A stretch of DNA of 64,000 nucleotides from Desulforhopalus sp. IMCC35007. GTDB taxonomy: Bacteria > Desulfobacterota > Desulfobulbia > Desulfobulbales > Desulfocapsaceae. Shown piece by piece: positions 27,092 through 34,347 of the stretch. Numbering within the stretch: the first letter of the stretch is position 1; each line of letters opens with the position of its first letter. The stretch spans positions 310,001 through 374,000 of the forward strand of contig NZ_SWCN01000001.1 in assembly GCF_005116575.1 (NCBI RefSeq). Reading direction: 5' to 3'. The notes under the pieces were generated by a model. That model did no database searches. It saw only the letters and a program-made list of their open reading frames with translations, and was not told where the DNA came from. A program made the position numbers and the translations under genes.

Positions 27092-29089
27092 ATGAATAGA
27101 CATTCGATTGCTTTTCGATTGATTCTTGGTGGTTTTCTCGCTGTAATTATACCTTTGGCGATAGTTGGGGTTATTTCAACGCAAAAAGCCTCAACTGCAC
27201 TCAAGCAGCAGGCAATGATAACAATGCAGGCTGGCGCCGAGGATGTGGCTCGTCTGGTTGATACTGTTCTCTCTGAAGAAAAAAAGGTAGCAAATGCCTA
27301 TGCCGTCAATACCCAGATCATTGAGGTTGGCATGCTGGTGAGGGAACAGAGACCCGACAGTTCGACAGAACAGGTACAGAAGTTACGCATGTCCATGAAA
27401 GAGATATATGCCCAGCTGGGTAATCAATATCTTGGAATATTTGTAACGGATCCCGCAGGAAAACTCTATACGGGAGAGCGGTTAGATGGTTCGGAATATA
27501 CAGGCTCCGATGTTTCCTCCAGAGATTATTTTATGACGGCCAAAGAAACCGGGAAGGCTGCCGTGAGTGATCTGGTTGTCTCTCAATCTACAGGTGAGAT
27601 GATTTTGGTGGTTTGTGCCCCAATTTTTTCTGAAGCCAAAGAATTCCTGGGCATTTTGGGTCTGCCGATTAACGCCTCTGCCCTCACTGATATTGTCAAC
27701 AGAAGAAAAGTGGGCAATACAGGCTATGCGTTTATGGTCAATGAGAAAGGGATTGTTATAGCCCATCCAAAGGCTGAACATCTGCTGAAGTTAGATATCA
27801 CGAAATTACAAGGTATGGAGTCGATTTCCCGGAATATGGTGGCCGGGAACACGGGTGTGGAGCCATACGTCTTTCAGGATGTGGATAAGATCGCAGGTTT
27901 CGCCCCCGTTCCTGTGAAAGGCTGGAGTGTTGGCCTGACGCAAAATACCAAAGAGTTGCTTGAAACTTCGCGGGCAATTCGAAACAGTATTCTCCTGGTG
28001 ACGCTGATAACTCTTCTGGTGGTTGGAGTAGCGATATATTTTGCGGCCAGAAGTATCGTCGGACCAATCAATAGAGCCGTGGCGAACATCAAAGATATTG
28101 CTCAGGGTGAGGGTGATCTGACGAAAAGACTGCCCGCTACCAGCAAAGATGAAATAGGAGAATTATCCCGCTGGTTTAATACCTTCGTTGAAAAACTCCA
28201 GGGAATAATAAAAGAACTCACTGACGGCACGGGAATGGTCGACGAGTCGGCCCGCTCTCTTGCCCTGATTTCAAGAGGTGTCTCTCAAAGTGCCAGCGAA
28301 ACCTCCAGGCGCTCCGAGAGTGTCGCAACCTCTGCAGAAGAAATGACCGTCAGCTTAAATAGTGTTGCAGCAGGTATGGAGGAGTCAACAACAAATATCT
28401 CCATGGTTGCCAGTGCCGCAGAGGAGATGAGTGCCACAATTGCAGAGATTGCTCAAAATTCTGAGATGGCGCATACTATCTCAGAAGAAGCCGTTGGCAA
28501 GGCGAAGTCAACTTCTGCCAAAATTAACGACTTACATACAGCCGCCCAGGCGATCAACAAGGTGACAGAGACTATCACAGAGATATCGGAGCAGACCAAT
28601 CTGCTGGCACTTAATGCAACTATCGAGGCCGCCCGGGCAGGAGATGCCGGCAAAGGTTTTGCCGTTGTTGCTAATGAAATTAAGGAATTGGCTAAGCAGA
28701 CAGCTGCTGCAACCCAGAATATCAAAAAGCAGATTGGCGAGGTGCAGGAAACCACCGAAGAGACCACAGAAGAGATTGATCAGATCTCGTCCGTTATTAA
28801 CCGTGTGAACGAAATTGTTGCCACAATTTCGGCCGCAGTCACCCAGCAGTCTGCAGCAACCGATGAAATAGCCATTAATATATCCCAGGCATCCCAGGGG
28901 CTGATTGAGGTCAATGAAAATGTTAACCAGATATCATCTGTGGCGGGTACAATAGCGGGGGATATCTCCAGCGTGAATCATGCCTCCACTGAAATTTCTG
29001 AGAGCAGCAATGAGGTGAACCGTAGCGTTGAGTCCCTGCATCAGTTAGCAGAACATCTCAAATCCATTGTAAATAATTTCAAAGTATAA
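27092..29089 (+). CDS. methyl-accepting chemotaxis protein with dCache sensor
   Basis: A 665-residue chemoreceptor. Transmembrane helix 1 spans about 9-30. The periplasmic part (about 35-285) reads as a double Cache domain ([54 protein letters not shown], the last being the membrane-proximal Cache signature). Helix 2 is near 290-310, then HAMP ([14 protein letters not shown]) and the signalling domain with the tip [18 protein letters not shown]. dCache receptors bind amino acids or carboxylates. The divergent TRAP operon next door raises the possibility that both respond to the same organic acid. GGTGAG lies upstream of the ATG, and a strong terminator follows. Confidence 0.94.
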   Translation: MNRHSIAFRLILGGFLAVIIPLAIVGVISTQKASTALKQQAMITMQAGAEDVARLVDTVLSEEKKVANAYAVNTQIIEVGMLVREQRPDSSTEQVQKLRMSMKEIYAQLGNQYLGIFVTDPAGKLYTGERLDGSEYTGSDVSSRDYFMTAKETGKAAVSDLVVSQSTGEMILVVCAPIFSEAKEFLGILGLPINASALTDIVNRRKVGNTGYAFMVNEKGIVIAHPKAEHLLKLDITKLQGMESISRNMVAGNTGVEPYVFQDVDKIAGFAPVPVKGWSVGLTQNTKELLETSRAIRNSILLVTLITLLVVGVAIYFAARSIVGPINRAVANIKDIAQGEGDLTKRLPATSKDEIGELSRWFNTFVEKLQGIIKELTDGTGMVDESARSLALISRGVSQSASETSRRSESVATSAEEMTVSLNSVAAGMEESTTNISMVASAAEEMSATIAEIAQNSEMAHTISEEAVGKAKSTSAKINDLHTAAQAINKVTETITEISEQTNLLALNATIEAARAGDAGKGFAVVANEIKELAKQTAAATQNIKKQIGEVQETTEETTEEIDQISSVINRVNEIVATISAAVTQQSAATDEIAINISQASQGLIEVNENVNQISSVAGTIAGDISSVNHASTEISESSNEVNRSVESLHQLAEHLKSIVNNFKV

Positions 29090-29127
29090 CCTGCTTAGAA
29101 CCGCCAGTACCGGGGGATGGAGTAAAA

Positions 29128-29168
29128 GCCGCCCGATCAGCACCTCGCTGATCAGGCGGCTTTTTTTT
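29128..29168 (+). terminator. Rho-independent terminator after the dCache chemoreceptor
   Basis: GCCGCCCGATCAG and CTGATCAGGCGGC form a 13-bp stem (one mismatch) with a 7-base loop, followed by eight T. It isolates the thiamine operon from the chemoreceptor. Confidence 0.95.
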
Positions 29169-29250
29169 GAATATCGATTTCCGCATTGTTTTTTACAAAG
29201 GTTCATCACTCTGCATCTTGTCAAAAACAGGAGAGCCTGTTACATATACT

Positions 29251-29338
29251 GGTATCGCTAGGGGTGCTTCTTGCTGAGAGGATACTATCCAACCCTTGGA
29301 ACCTGATCCGGATAATATCGGCGAAGGAAAGCGGCTTG
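29251..29338 (+). ncRNA. TPP riboswitch (thi box)
   Basis: The conserved elements appear in order: AGGGGTGC, GCTGAGAGGATA, CAACCCTTGGAACCTGATC, GGATAATATCGGCGAAGGAAA. Helix P1 is CGCT (29256-29259) with AGCG (29330-29333). The 3' strand continues as GGAAAGCGGCTT (29326-29337), which is complementary to the left arm of the downstream terminator. Ligand binding should therefore hold this strand in P1 and let the terminator form. A possible promoter lies just upstream (TTGTCA at 29218, TACATA or TATACT near 29241-29250). Confidence 0.96.
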
Positions 29339-29379
29339 AATGTAAAAAACACTGAATCTACCTGTAGAATTATCTGTTT

Positions 29380-29416
29380 AAGCCGCTTTTCCATTTGATG
29401 GGAAAGCGGCTTTTTT
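29380..29416 (+). terminator. riboswitch-controlled attenuator of the thi operon
   Basis: AAGCCGCTTTTCC (29380-29392) pairs over 13 positions with GGGAAAGCGGCTT (29400-29412) around a 7-base loop, followed by T6. The left arm can pair instead with GGAAAGCGGCTT in the 3' end of the riboswitch, giving an antiterminator when TPP is scarce. Confidence 0.93.
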
Positions 29417-29436
29417 ATTGTCGGAATGGAGGTGTC

Positions 29437-29634
29437 ATGGAGATTTATATCAATGGGAAGCCAGAAGAGACAGGACCGTCGAACATTCATCAACTTGTGG
29501 ATAAAAAAGGGTTGAAGGCGGACTCACTCGTGGTGGAACTTAATCGTCAAATTATTAAACAGACACAGTGGCATGAAGTCCATTTACAGGATGGAGACCG
29601 ATTGGAGCTACTGAGTTTTGTTGGAGGAGGATGA
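29437..29634 (+). CDS. thiS: sulfur carrier protein ThiS
   Basis: A 65-residue ubiquitin-fold protein that carries sulfur as a C-terminal thiocarboxylate to thiazole synthase. It begins [11 protein letters not shown], has VVELNRQII and [14 protein letters not shown], and ends in the required Gly-Gly. GGAGG lies just before the ATG at 29437, which is 20 bp after the attenuator; an in-frame upstream extension would start inside the terminator. First gene of the riboswitch-controlled thiSGHFE operon. Confidence 0.95.
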   Translation: MEIYINGKPEETGPSNIHQLVDKKGLKADSLVVELNRQIIKQTQWHEVHLQDGDRLELLSFVGGG

Positions 29635-29638
29635 ACAC

Positions 29639-30409
29639 GTGGAGGATAATGTATTGAACCTTGGTGGGGTGAGCTTTGGGAGCCGCTTATTTACCGGGAC
29701 AGGAAAATTCAGTTCAAATCAGTTGATTCCACACATGCTTGCTGCGAGCGGATCACAGATGATTACGGTTGCCCTTCGCCGGATTGATCTCTCTTCTCCC
29801 ACCGAAAACATACTTGCGTATATTCCTGATAATGTGACACTTCTGCCCAACACTTCAGGGGCGAGGAGCGCTGACGAAGCGGTTCGGGTGGCGCGTATTG
29901 CAAGGGAAGCAGGCTGTGGCAATTTTATAAAGATAGAGGTTATCACCGACATGAAATACCTCATGCCGGATAACCTTGAAACGCTTAAGGCAACGGAACT
30001 CCTGGCCAAAGAAGGTTTTATCGTTCTTCCTTATGTTCTGCCTGACCTTCCTCTTGCCAAACGACTCGAAGCGGCGGGGGCGGCAGCCGTCATGCCCCTT
30101 GGTGCTCCGATTGGGACAAACCGGGGGCTTGAGACAAAGGCTATGATTGCTCTTCTCATCGAGAATTGTAACGTTCCGATAATCGTTGATGCAGGGATTG
30201 GTCGCCCATCCCAGGCCGCCGAAGCTATGGAGATGGGAGCGGATGCCGTTCTGGTAAATACAGCCATTGCAACCGCCACCGACCCTGTGGCCATGGGAGA
30301 GGCCTTTGCTCTGGCGGTCAGAGCTGGAAGGATGGCATATCTCGCTGAAGTGGCGGGTGAAAGCCCACTGGCAAGGGCGTCATCTCCTTTGACAGGATTT
30401 CTGAACTGA
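29639..30409 (+). CDS. thiG: thiazole synthase ThiG
   Basis: A 256-residue TIM-barrel enzyme that joins deoxyxylulose phosphate, dehydroglycine and ThiS-bound sulfur into the thiazole phosphate of thiamine. Signatures: [13 protein letters not shown] near the start, the Schiff-base lysine in [20 protein letters not shown], and [20 protein letters not shown] with the phosphate-binding loop [11 protein letters not shown]. It starts at a GTG four bases after the thiS stop, with GGAGG upstream inside the thiS end. Confidence 0.95.
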   Translation: MEDNVLNLGGVSFGSRLFTGTGKFSSNQLIPHMLAASGSQMITVALRRIDLSSPTENILAYIPDNVTLLPNTSGARSADEAVRVARIAREAGCGNFIKIEVITDMKYLMPDNLETLKATELLAKEGFIVLPYVLPDLPLAKRLEAAGAAAVMPLGAPIGTNRGLETKAMIALLIENCNVPIIVDAGIGRPSQAAEAMEMGADAVLVNTAIATATDPVAMGEAFALAVRAGRMAYLAEVAGESPLARASSPLTGFLN

Positions 30410-30463
30410 AGACTTTAACCCAGTGGGTTGCAGTGAAAAGATTTTTAATAAAGAGGTGGTCCT

Positions 30464-31573
30464 TTGTCATTTTATAATATAATCGAAAAACATCAGGATT
30501 TTAACTTCAGAGAATTTTTTAAACAAGTTACGGCAACAGATATTGAACGGGTTCTGCTCAAAGAAAAATTGACCAGCCTTGACTTCCTGACCCTTCTCAG
30601 CGAAAAGGCTGCCGAATATCTGGAGCCCATGGCCCAAAAAGCCCAGCGGCTGACTGTTCAATATTTCGGTCGTACAATTCAGCTCTTTATTCCCCTTTAT
30701 ATATCCAATTATTGCTCTAATGAATGCATCTATTGTGGTTTTAATCTGAAAAATGGTATCAAGCGACGCAAGTTAAGCATCAAGGAGATTGAGGTTGAGG
30801 CACAGGCTATAGCCCAAACCGGGGTACAGCATCTGTTACTTCTGACCGGTGAGGCCCAGCAGGTGACACCAGTCTCCTATCTTGTTGAGGCCGTGGAATG
30901 CCTGAAAAGATACTTCGCCTCTGTTTCCATTGAAATCTTTCCAATGGAGACAGAGGAGTACCTTACCCTCAAACATGCGGGGGTAGATGGTCTCACCCTG
31001 TTCCAGGAAGTCTATGATCAGAATATCTACAAAACGGTACATCTTGCAGGGCGGAAAAGTGATTATCTCTATCGGCTGAACAGTCCGGAGAGGGGGGCGC
31101 AGGCCGGCTTTCGCAACGTCAATCTTGGAAGTTTGCTTGGCCTGGCTGAACCGCGGAGTGAGGTGTTTTTTACCGGCTTGCATGGGCGATATTTAGAAGA
31201 TACCTATCCCCAGACAGAAGTGGCCTTTTCCTTGCCTCGCTTTAATCCCGCCGAAGGTGATTTCAGTCCGTCGTTTTACGTGGATGACAAAACCTTTGTT
31301 CAGTTTCTCTGTGCATTTCGACTGTTTCTGCCAAGAGCTGGAATCACTGTTTCAACACGAGAGTCCGCTTCGTTTCGGGATAATCTCATAGGCCTGGGGG
31401 TAACCCGTTTTTCTGCGGGTTCCTGCACCGGTGTTGGAGGTTACGCAAGCCATGACAGCTCTGAAACCCCGCAATTTGAGATCACCGATCAGCGTAGTGT
31501 CGAAGAGGTGACCAGAGCCGTTGTCGCCCATGGGTATCAGCCGGTGTATAAAGACTGGGATCGTATCCAATGA
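30464..31573 (+). CDS. thiH: radical SAM tyrosine lyase ThiH
   Basis: A 369-residue radical SAM enzyme that cleaves tyrosine to dehydroglycine (and p-cresol), the anaerobic route to the glycine imine used by ThiG; obligately anaerobic bacteria use ThiH instead of the oxidase ThiO. The [4Fe-4S] motif is in SNYCSNECIYCGF (CxxxCxxC), followed by the SAM-contact region LLLTGEAQQ. The start is a TTG at 30464 after AAGAGGTGG. It overlaps thiF by four bases. Confidence 0.95.
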   Translation: MSFYNIIEKHQDFNFREFFKQVTATDIERVLLKEKLTSLDFLTLLSEKAAEYLEPMAQKAQRLTVQYFGRTIQLFIPLYISNYCSNECIYCGFNLKNGIKRRKLSIKEIEVEAQAIAQTGVQHLLLLTGEAQQVTPVSYLVEAVECLKRYFASVSIEIFPMETEEYLTLKHAGVDGLTLFQEVYDQNIYKTVHLAGRKSDYLYRLNSPERGAQAGFRNVNLGSLLGLAEPRSEVFFTGLHGRYLEDTYPQTEVAFSLPRFNPAEGDFSPSFYVDDKTFVQFLCAFRLFLPRAGITVSTRESASFRDNLIGLGVTRFSAGSCTGVGGYASHDSSETPQFEITDQRSVEEVTRAVVAHGYQPVYKDWDRIQ

Positions 31574-32109
31574 GAGTGGCAATAGCCGGTGTTGGTGGAA
31601 TCGGTTCAAATGTTGCGGTTCATCTGGTTCGGAGCGGGATCAAACGCCTGACAATCGCAGATTATGACCGGGTGGAAATCTCCAATCTCAACCGCCAGTT
31701 CTATTTTCGGGATCAGGTGGGAAAACTGAAAGTCGAGATGCTGAGAGAAAATCTGCTGCGCATTGATTCCGAGCTTGATATTGAGGTGATCGCAACACCT
31801 TTGGACCGTTCAAATATCTTTCAGATTTTTGCGGGTTGCGGTCTTATCGTGGAAGGATTTGACAGGAGTGAAGACAAGAAAATGCTGCTTGAATCCTTTG
31901 CAGGAGATGACAGATCTGTCGTCTCAGCAAGTGGAATAGCGGGATCAGAACTGGAGAATATTTCCTGCCGCAGACTGGGCAACTGTTTTATTGTCGGCGA
32001 TTTCACAAGCGATATCAAACAAGCAGGCCTGTATGCCCATAAGGTCGTGGCAGTCGCGGCTTTTATGTCAGATGTCATATTAAGAGAGTGTGGTCATTAT
32101 GCTGGATAA
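31570..32109 (+). CDS. thiF: ThiS adenylyltransferase ThiF (short family 2 type)
   Basis: A 179-residue E1-like enzyme that adenylates the C-terminus of ThiS. It starts MRVAIAGVGGIGSNVAVHL (nucleotide-binding GxGGxGS) and has the ATP-contact segment ISNLNRQFYF with the Asp in IADYDRVE. It is much shorter than E. coli ThiF (about 250 aa) and lacks the CxxC...CxxC zinc knuckle, which fits the short ThiF family common in anaerobes. It overlaps thiH by ATGA, and its end overlaps thiE. Confidence 0.92.
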   Translation: MRVAIAGVGGIGSNVAVHLVRSGIKRLTIADYDRVEISNLNRQFYFRDQVGKLKVEMLRENLLRIDSELDIEVIATPLDRSNIFQIFAGCGLIVEGFDRSEDKKMLLESFAGDDRSVVSASGIAGSELENISCRRLGNCFIVGDFTSDIKQAGLYAHKVVAVAAFMSDVILRECGHYAG

Positions 32110-32752
32110 GAAAGTGAGCCCTAAAAGACCGTTGCAGGAAGGAATTTATGGTATTACCGCAGAGTGTTTCTCAAAAGGCAGGTCCAATCTTCAGGTCGTG
32201 GAAGAGATGATCCGGGGTGGAGTTACAACCGTCCAGTACCGTGAAAAAAAACATAAAAAGCATGTTGGAGAGATGTTGGTCGAGTGTCAGCAGATACGAG
32301 AACTGACGCGCAAACATGGGGTCACATTTATCATTAATGACCATGTTGATCTGGCTCTTTTAGTCGATGCTGACGGGGTGCATGTCGGCCAGGAAGACCT
32401 GCCCGTTGCAGCGGTACGACAGCTGATTGGAGATGATAAAATAATAGGATTGTCGACCCATTCTCCTGAGCAGGCAAGACAGGCGGTTACGGCAGGAGCT
32501 GATTACATCGGAGTTGGCCCGATTTTTACGACCAATACCAAGGAGGATGTCTGCGATGCCGTGGGACTTGAGTACTTAGAGTATGTTGCAGCACAGTCTC
32601 CTCTGCCCTTTGTTGCCATCGGTGGGATCAAGGAGCATAACATGGAGGATGTTGTAGACCGTGGTGCGAAAACCATCTGTCTGGTGACCGAGATTGTGGC
32701 AAGCGACGATATCTATTCTACGGTTATGAAACTGCGCAGTTACCTGCCCTGA
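32099..32752 (+). CDS. thiE: thiamine-phosphate synthase ThiE
   Basis: A 217-residue TIM-barrel enzyme that couples the thiazole phosphate with HMP pyrophosphate to give thiamine phosphate. Signatures: VTTVQYREKKHK, FIINDHVDLALLVDADGVH, VGQEDLP, GADYIGVGPIF and PFVAIGGI. I use the ATG at 32099, which overlaps thiF by 11 bp; a GTG three codons earlier is possible. It is the last gene of the operon. The pyrimidine genes thiC and thiD are not in the window. Confidence 0.95.
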   Translation: MLDKKVSPKRPLQEGIYGITAECFSKGRSNLQVVEEMIRGGVTTVQYREKKHKKHVGEMLVECQQIRELTRKHGVTFIINDHVDLALLVDADGVHVGQEDLPVAAVRQLIGDDKIIGLSTHSPEQARQAVTAGADYIGVGPIFTTNTKEDVCDAVGLEYLEYVAAQSPLPFVAIGGIKEHNMEDVVDRGAKTICLVTEIVASDDIYSTVMKLRSYLP

Positions 32753-33067
32753 AATGTAAAAAACAAACCCAACGGAACCTGCCTCATGGTACCCCATCAA
32801 GGATGGGGTCTCCAATACTCCGTCAATACATCCCACCAGATTCCAGCCAGCTCAACAGGAGCTGGAGTCCCAATGTCTTCAATGACTATCAACACATTGT
32901 TTCTTCTTTTTTTGACGGCTCCAAGAGTAACTTTCACTGCGTGAAAGCAGTATTAGAATTTCCTTCAGATCTCCGTCAAATAAAAACCGTGTCCGTTCAA
33001 TACCTGCCAAACTTTTCCCTTTCGTTTTAAGCCTTCTGCAAAAATTATAAAATCAATACTGTTTCGT

Positions 33068-33082
33068 GTGTCAAAATGACCC
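33068..33082. promoter_or_regulatory. GTGTCA-A-AATGACCC box upstream of the Mo cluster
   Basis: A dyad (GTCA...TGAC) that matches 14 of 15 bases of a box at 60364-60378, upstream of the sigma54 promoter of the second alcohol dehydrogenase. Candidate shared activator site; see findings. Confidence 0.3.
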
Positions 33083-33111
33083 TGGCCCCTCAGGGGCTTC
33101 CTAGGTTTTTT
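33081..33111 (+). terminator. possible terminator after the thi operon
   Basis: GGCCCC-TCA-GGGGC forms a tight hairpin, with CCT/AGG able to extend it through a bulge, followed by T6 at 33106-33111. The gap between stem and T-run makes it only moderately convincing. The same bases also show a GG-N10-GC spacing, with a good -24 but a poor -12 element. Confidence 0.4.
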
Positions 33112-33272
33112 GTCAGTGTGAGTCATATAAAGTCATTTTTAAGAAAAAAAGACAAGGGGATACGGGATAGAGGTAATTTTCTAACGTAAATTTTGAGGCG
33201 TCGCTGGGCGTTTCCCTGACGCTTGATGCAATCATTATATCACTCCAATTTCAATAGAGAAGGTGCGTTGAA

Positions 33273-34295
33273 ATGAAGGCAATTCCCGTAGAACAATCCG
33301 TAGGAACCGTCCTCTGTCATGATATTACCAGGATAGTGGTTGGTGAATCAAAAGGACCTGCTTTCAGGCGGGGGCATGTCGTCACAGACGGTGACATTCA
33401 GACCCTTCTGGATATCGGCAAGGCCAATATTTATGTGTTTGACCCAAAGGACGGTTATGTCCATGAAGATGATGCTGCATTTCGCTTAGCGGGTGCCGCA
33501 GCCGGAAAAAATATCACTTTCACTGGACCCAGTGAAGGAAAGGTTACACTTGAAGCCAGTATAGACGGTCTCCTGTCCATCAATACCGATGCGTTAACAG
33601 ATATGAACTGTATCAAGGATGTGACCTTTGCCACGATCCATAATTTACAGTTTGTGAAAAAAGGCAGAGCCCTGGCTGGCACAAGAGTTATTCCTCTGGC
33701 CGTACCTGAAGAGATCCTCTTTGAGGTTGAAAGCCTGTGTGAAAAGAGCGGGCCGGTTATAGAGGTGAAACCGCTCAAGGCTGCCCGGGTTGGGGTGGTT
33801 ACCACCGGGAGTGAGGTGTATACCGGGCGAATCAAAGATGGTTTTGGGCCTGTCCTCAAAAGAAAATTCGCCGAACTGGGCTCAACTGTTGCCAACCAGG
33901 TTTTTGTCTCAGATGAAATTGATATGACTGTTTCGGCAATTCATTCTTTTGTGGAGCAGGGAGTTGATCTTATTGCGGTTACCGGAGGGATGAGTGTTGA
34001 TCCCGACGATCAGACACCTTCGGCAATCAGGGCGACCAGTGCCGAGGTGATCAGCTATGGCGCACCGACCTACCCCGGAGCCATGTTTATGCTGGCCTAT
34101 CTTGCGGGGATTCCCGTGGTTGGTTTGCCTGGCTGCGTTATGTATCACAAGGCCAGTATCTTTGATCTGGTTGTGCCCCGTATTCTTGCGGGTGAAAAGT
34201 TGAGTCGCAGAGATATCGTCGCCTTTGGCCACGGTGGTTTTTGCGAAGGATGTGAAACATGCCGATACCCGGTTTGTGGGTTCGGGAAAATATGA
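33273..34295 (+). CDS. MoeA-like molybdopterin-binding protein
   Basis: A 340-residue protein with the molybdopterin-binding (MoCF/MogA-MoeA) fold in its second half (ARVGVVTTGSEVYTGRI, DLIAVTGGMSVDPDDQTP, GAPTYPGAMFMLAYL, GIPVVGLPGCV), preceded by a MoeA-like N-terminal region (GTVLCHDITRIVVGESKGPAF, RRGHVV). The extreme C-terminus is cysteine-rich (CEGCETCRYPVCGFGK) and might bind a metal cluster. It probably handles the pterin cofactor for the Mo hydroxylase that follows 52 bp later; such proteins often sit beside xanthine-dehydrogenase-family genes. GAGAAGGTG precedes the ATG. Confidence 0.88.
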   Translation: MKAIPVEQSVGTVLCHDITRIVVGESKGPAFRRGHVVTDGDIQTLLDIGKANIYVFDPKDGYVHEDDAAFRLAGAAAGKNITFTGPSEGKVTLEASIDGLLSINTDALTDMNCIKDVTFATIHNLQFVKKGRALAGTRVIPLAVPEEILFEVESLCEKSGPVIEVKPLKAARVGVVTTGSEVYTGRIKDGFGPVLKRKFAELGSTVANQVFVSDEIDMTVSAIHSFVEQGVDLIAVTGGMSVDPDDQTPSAIRATSAEVISYGAPTYPGAMFMLAYLAGIPVVGLPGCVMYHKASIFDLVVPRILAGEKLSRRDIVAFGHGGFCEGCETCRYPVCGFGKI

Positions 34296-34347
34296 ACAGC
34301 GCAATATGCGTAATTGAAGTGAAAAATAGTATTTTGGAGGAACAGGC

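Larger units (their letters stand above)
32753..33272. other. spacer between the thi and molybdenum clusters
   Basis: About 520 bp with several dyads: ACCCCAT/ATGGGGT near 32795, CCAGCTC/GAGCTGG near 32850, CTTTCAC-tgc-GTGAAAG at 32931-32947, a GTGTCAAAATGACCC box at 33068-33082 and a GC hairpin at 33081-33111. A frame at 32803-33030 has no ribosome site. No known molybdenum- or tungsten-cofactor riboswitch pattern is recognisable before the next gene. Confidence 0.55.

Noticed and set aside
32803-33030. Plus-strand frame of 75 codons after thiE
   Set aside because: No ribosome site; the DNA consists of several small dyads; no recognisable product.
33120-33272. Molybdenum- or tungsten-cofactor riboswitch before the molybdopterin-binding gene
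   Set aside because: One hairpin (GCGTC/GACGC near 33198-33222) exists, but the conserved sequence blocks of that riboswitch class are absent.
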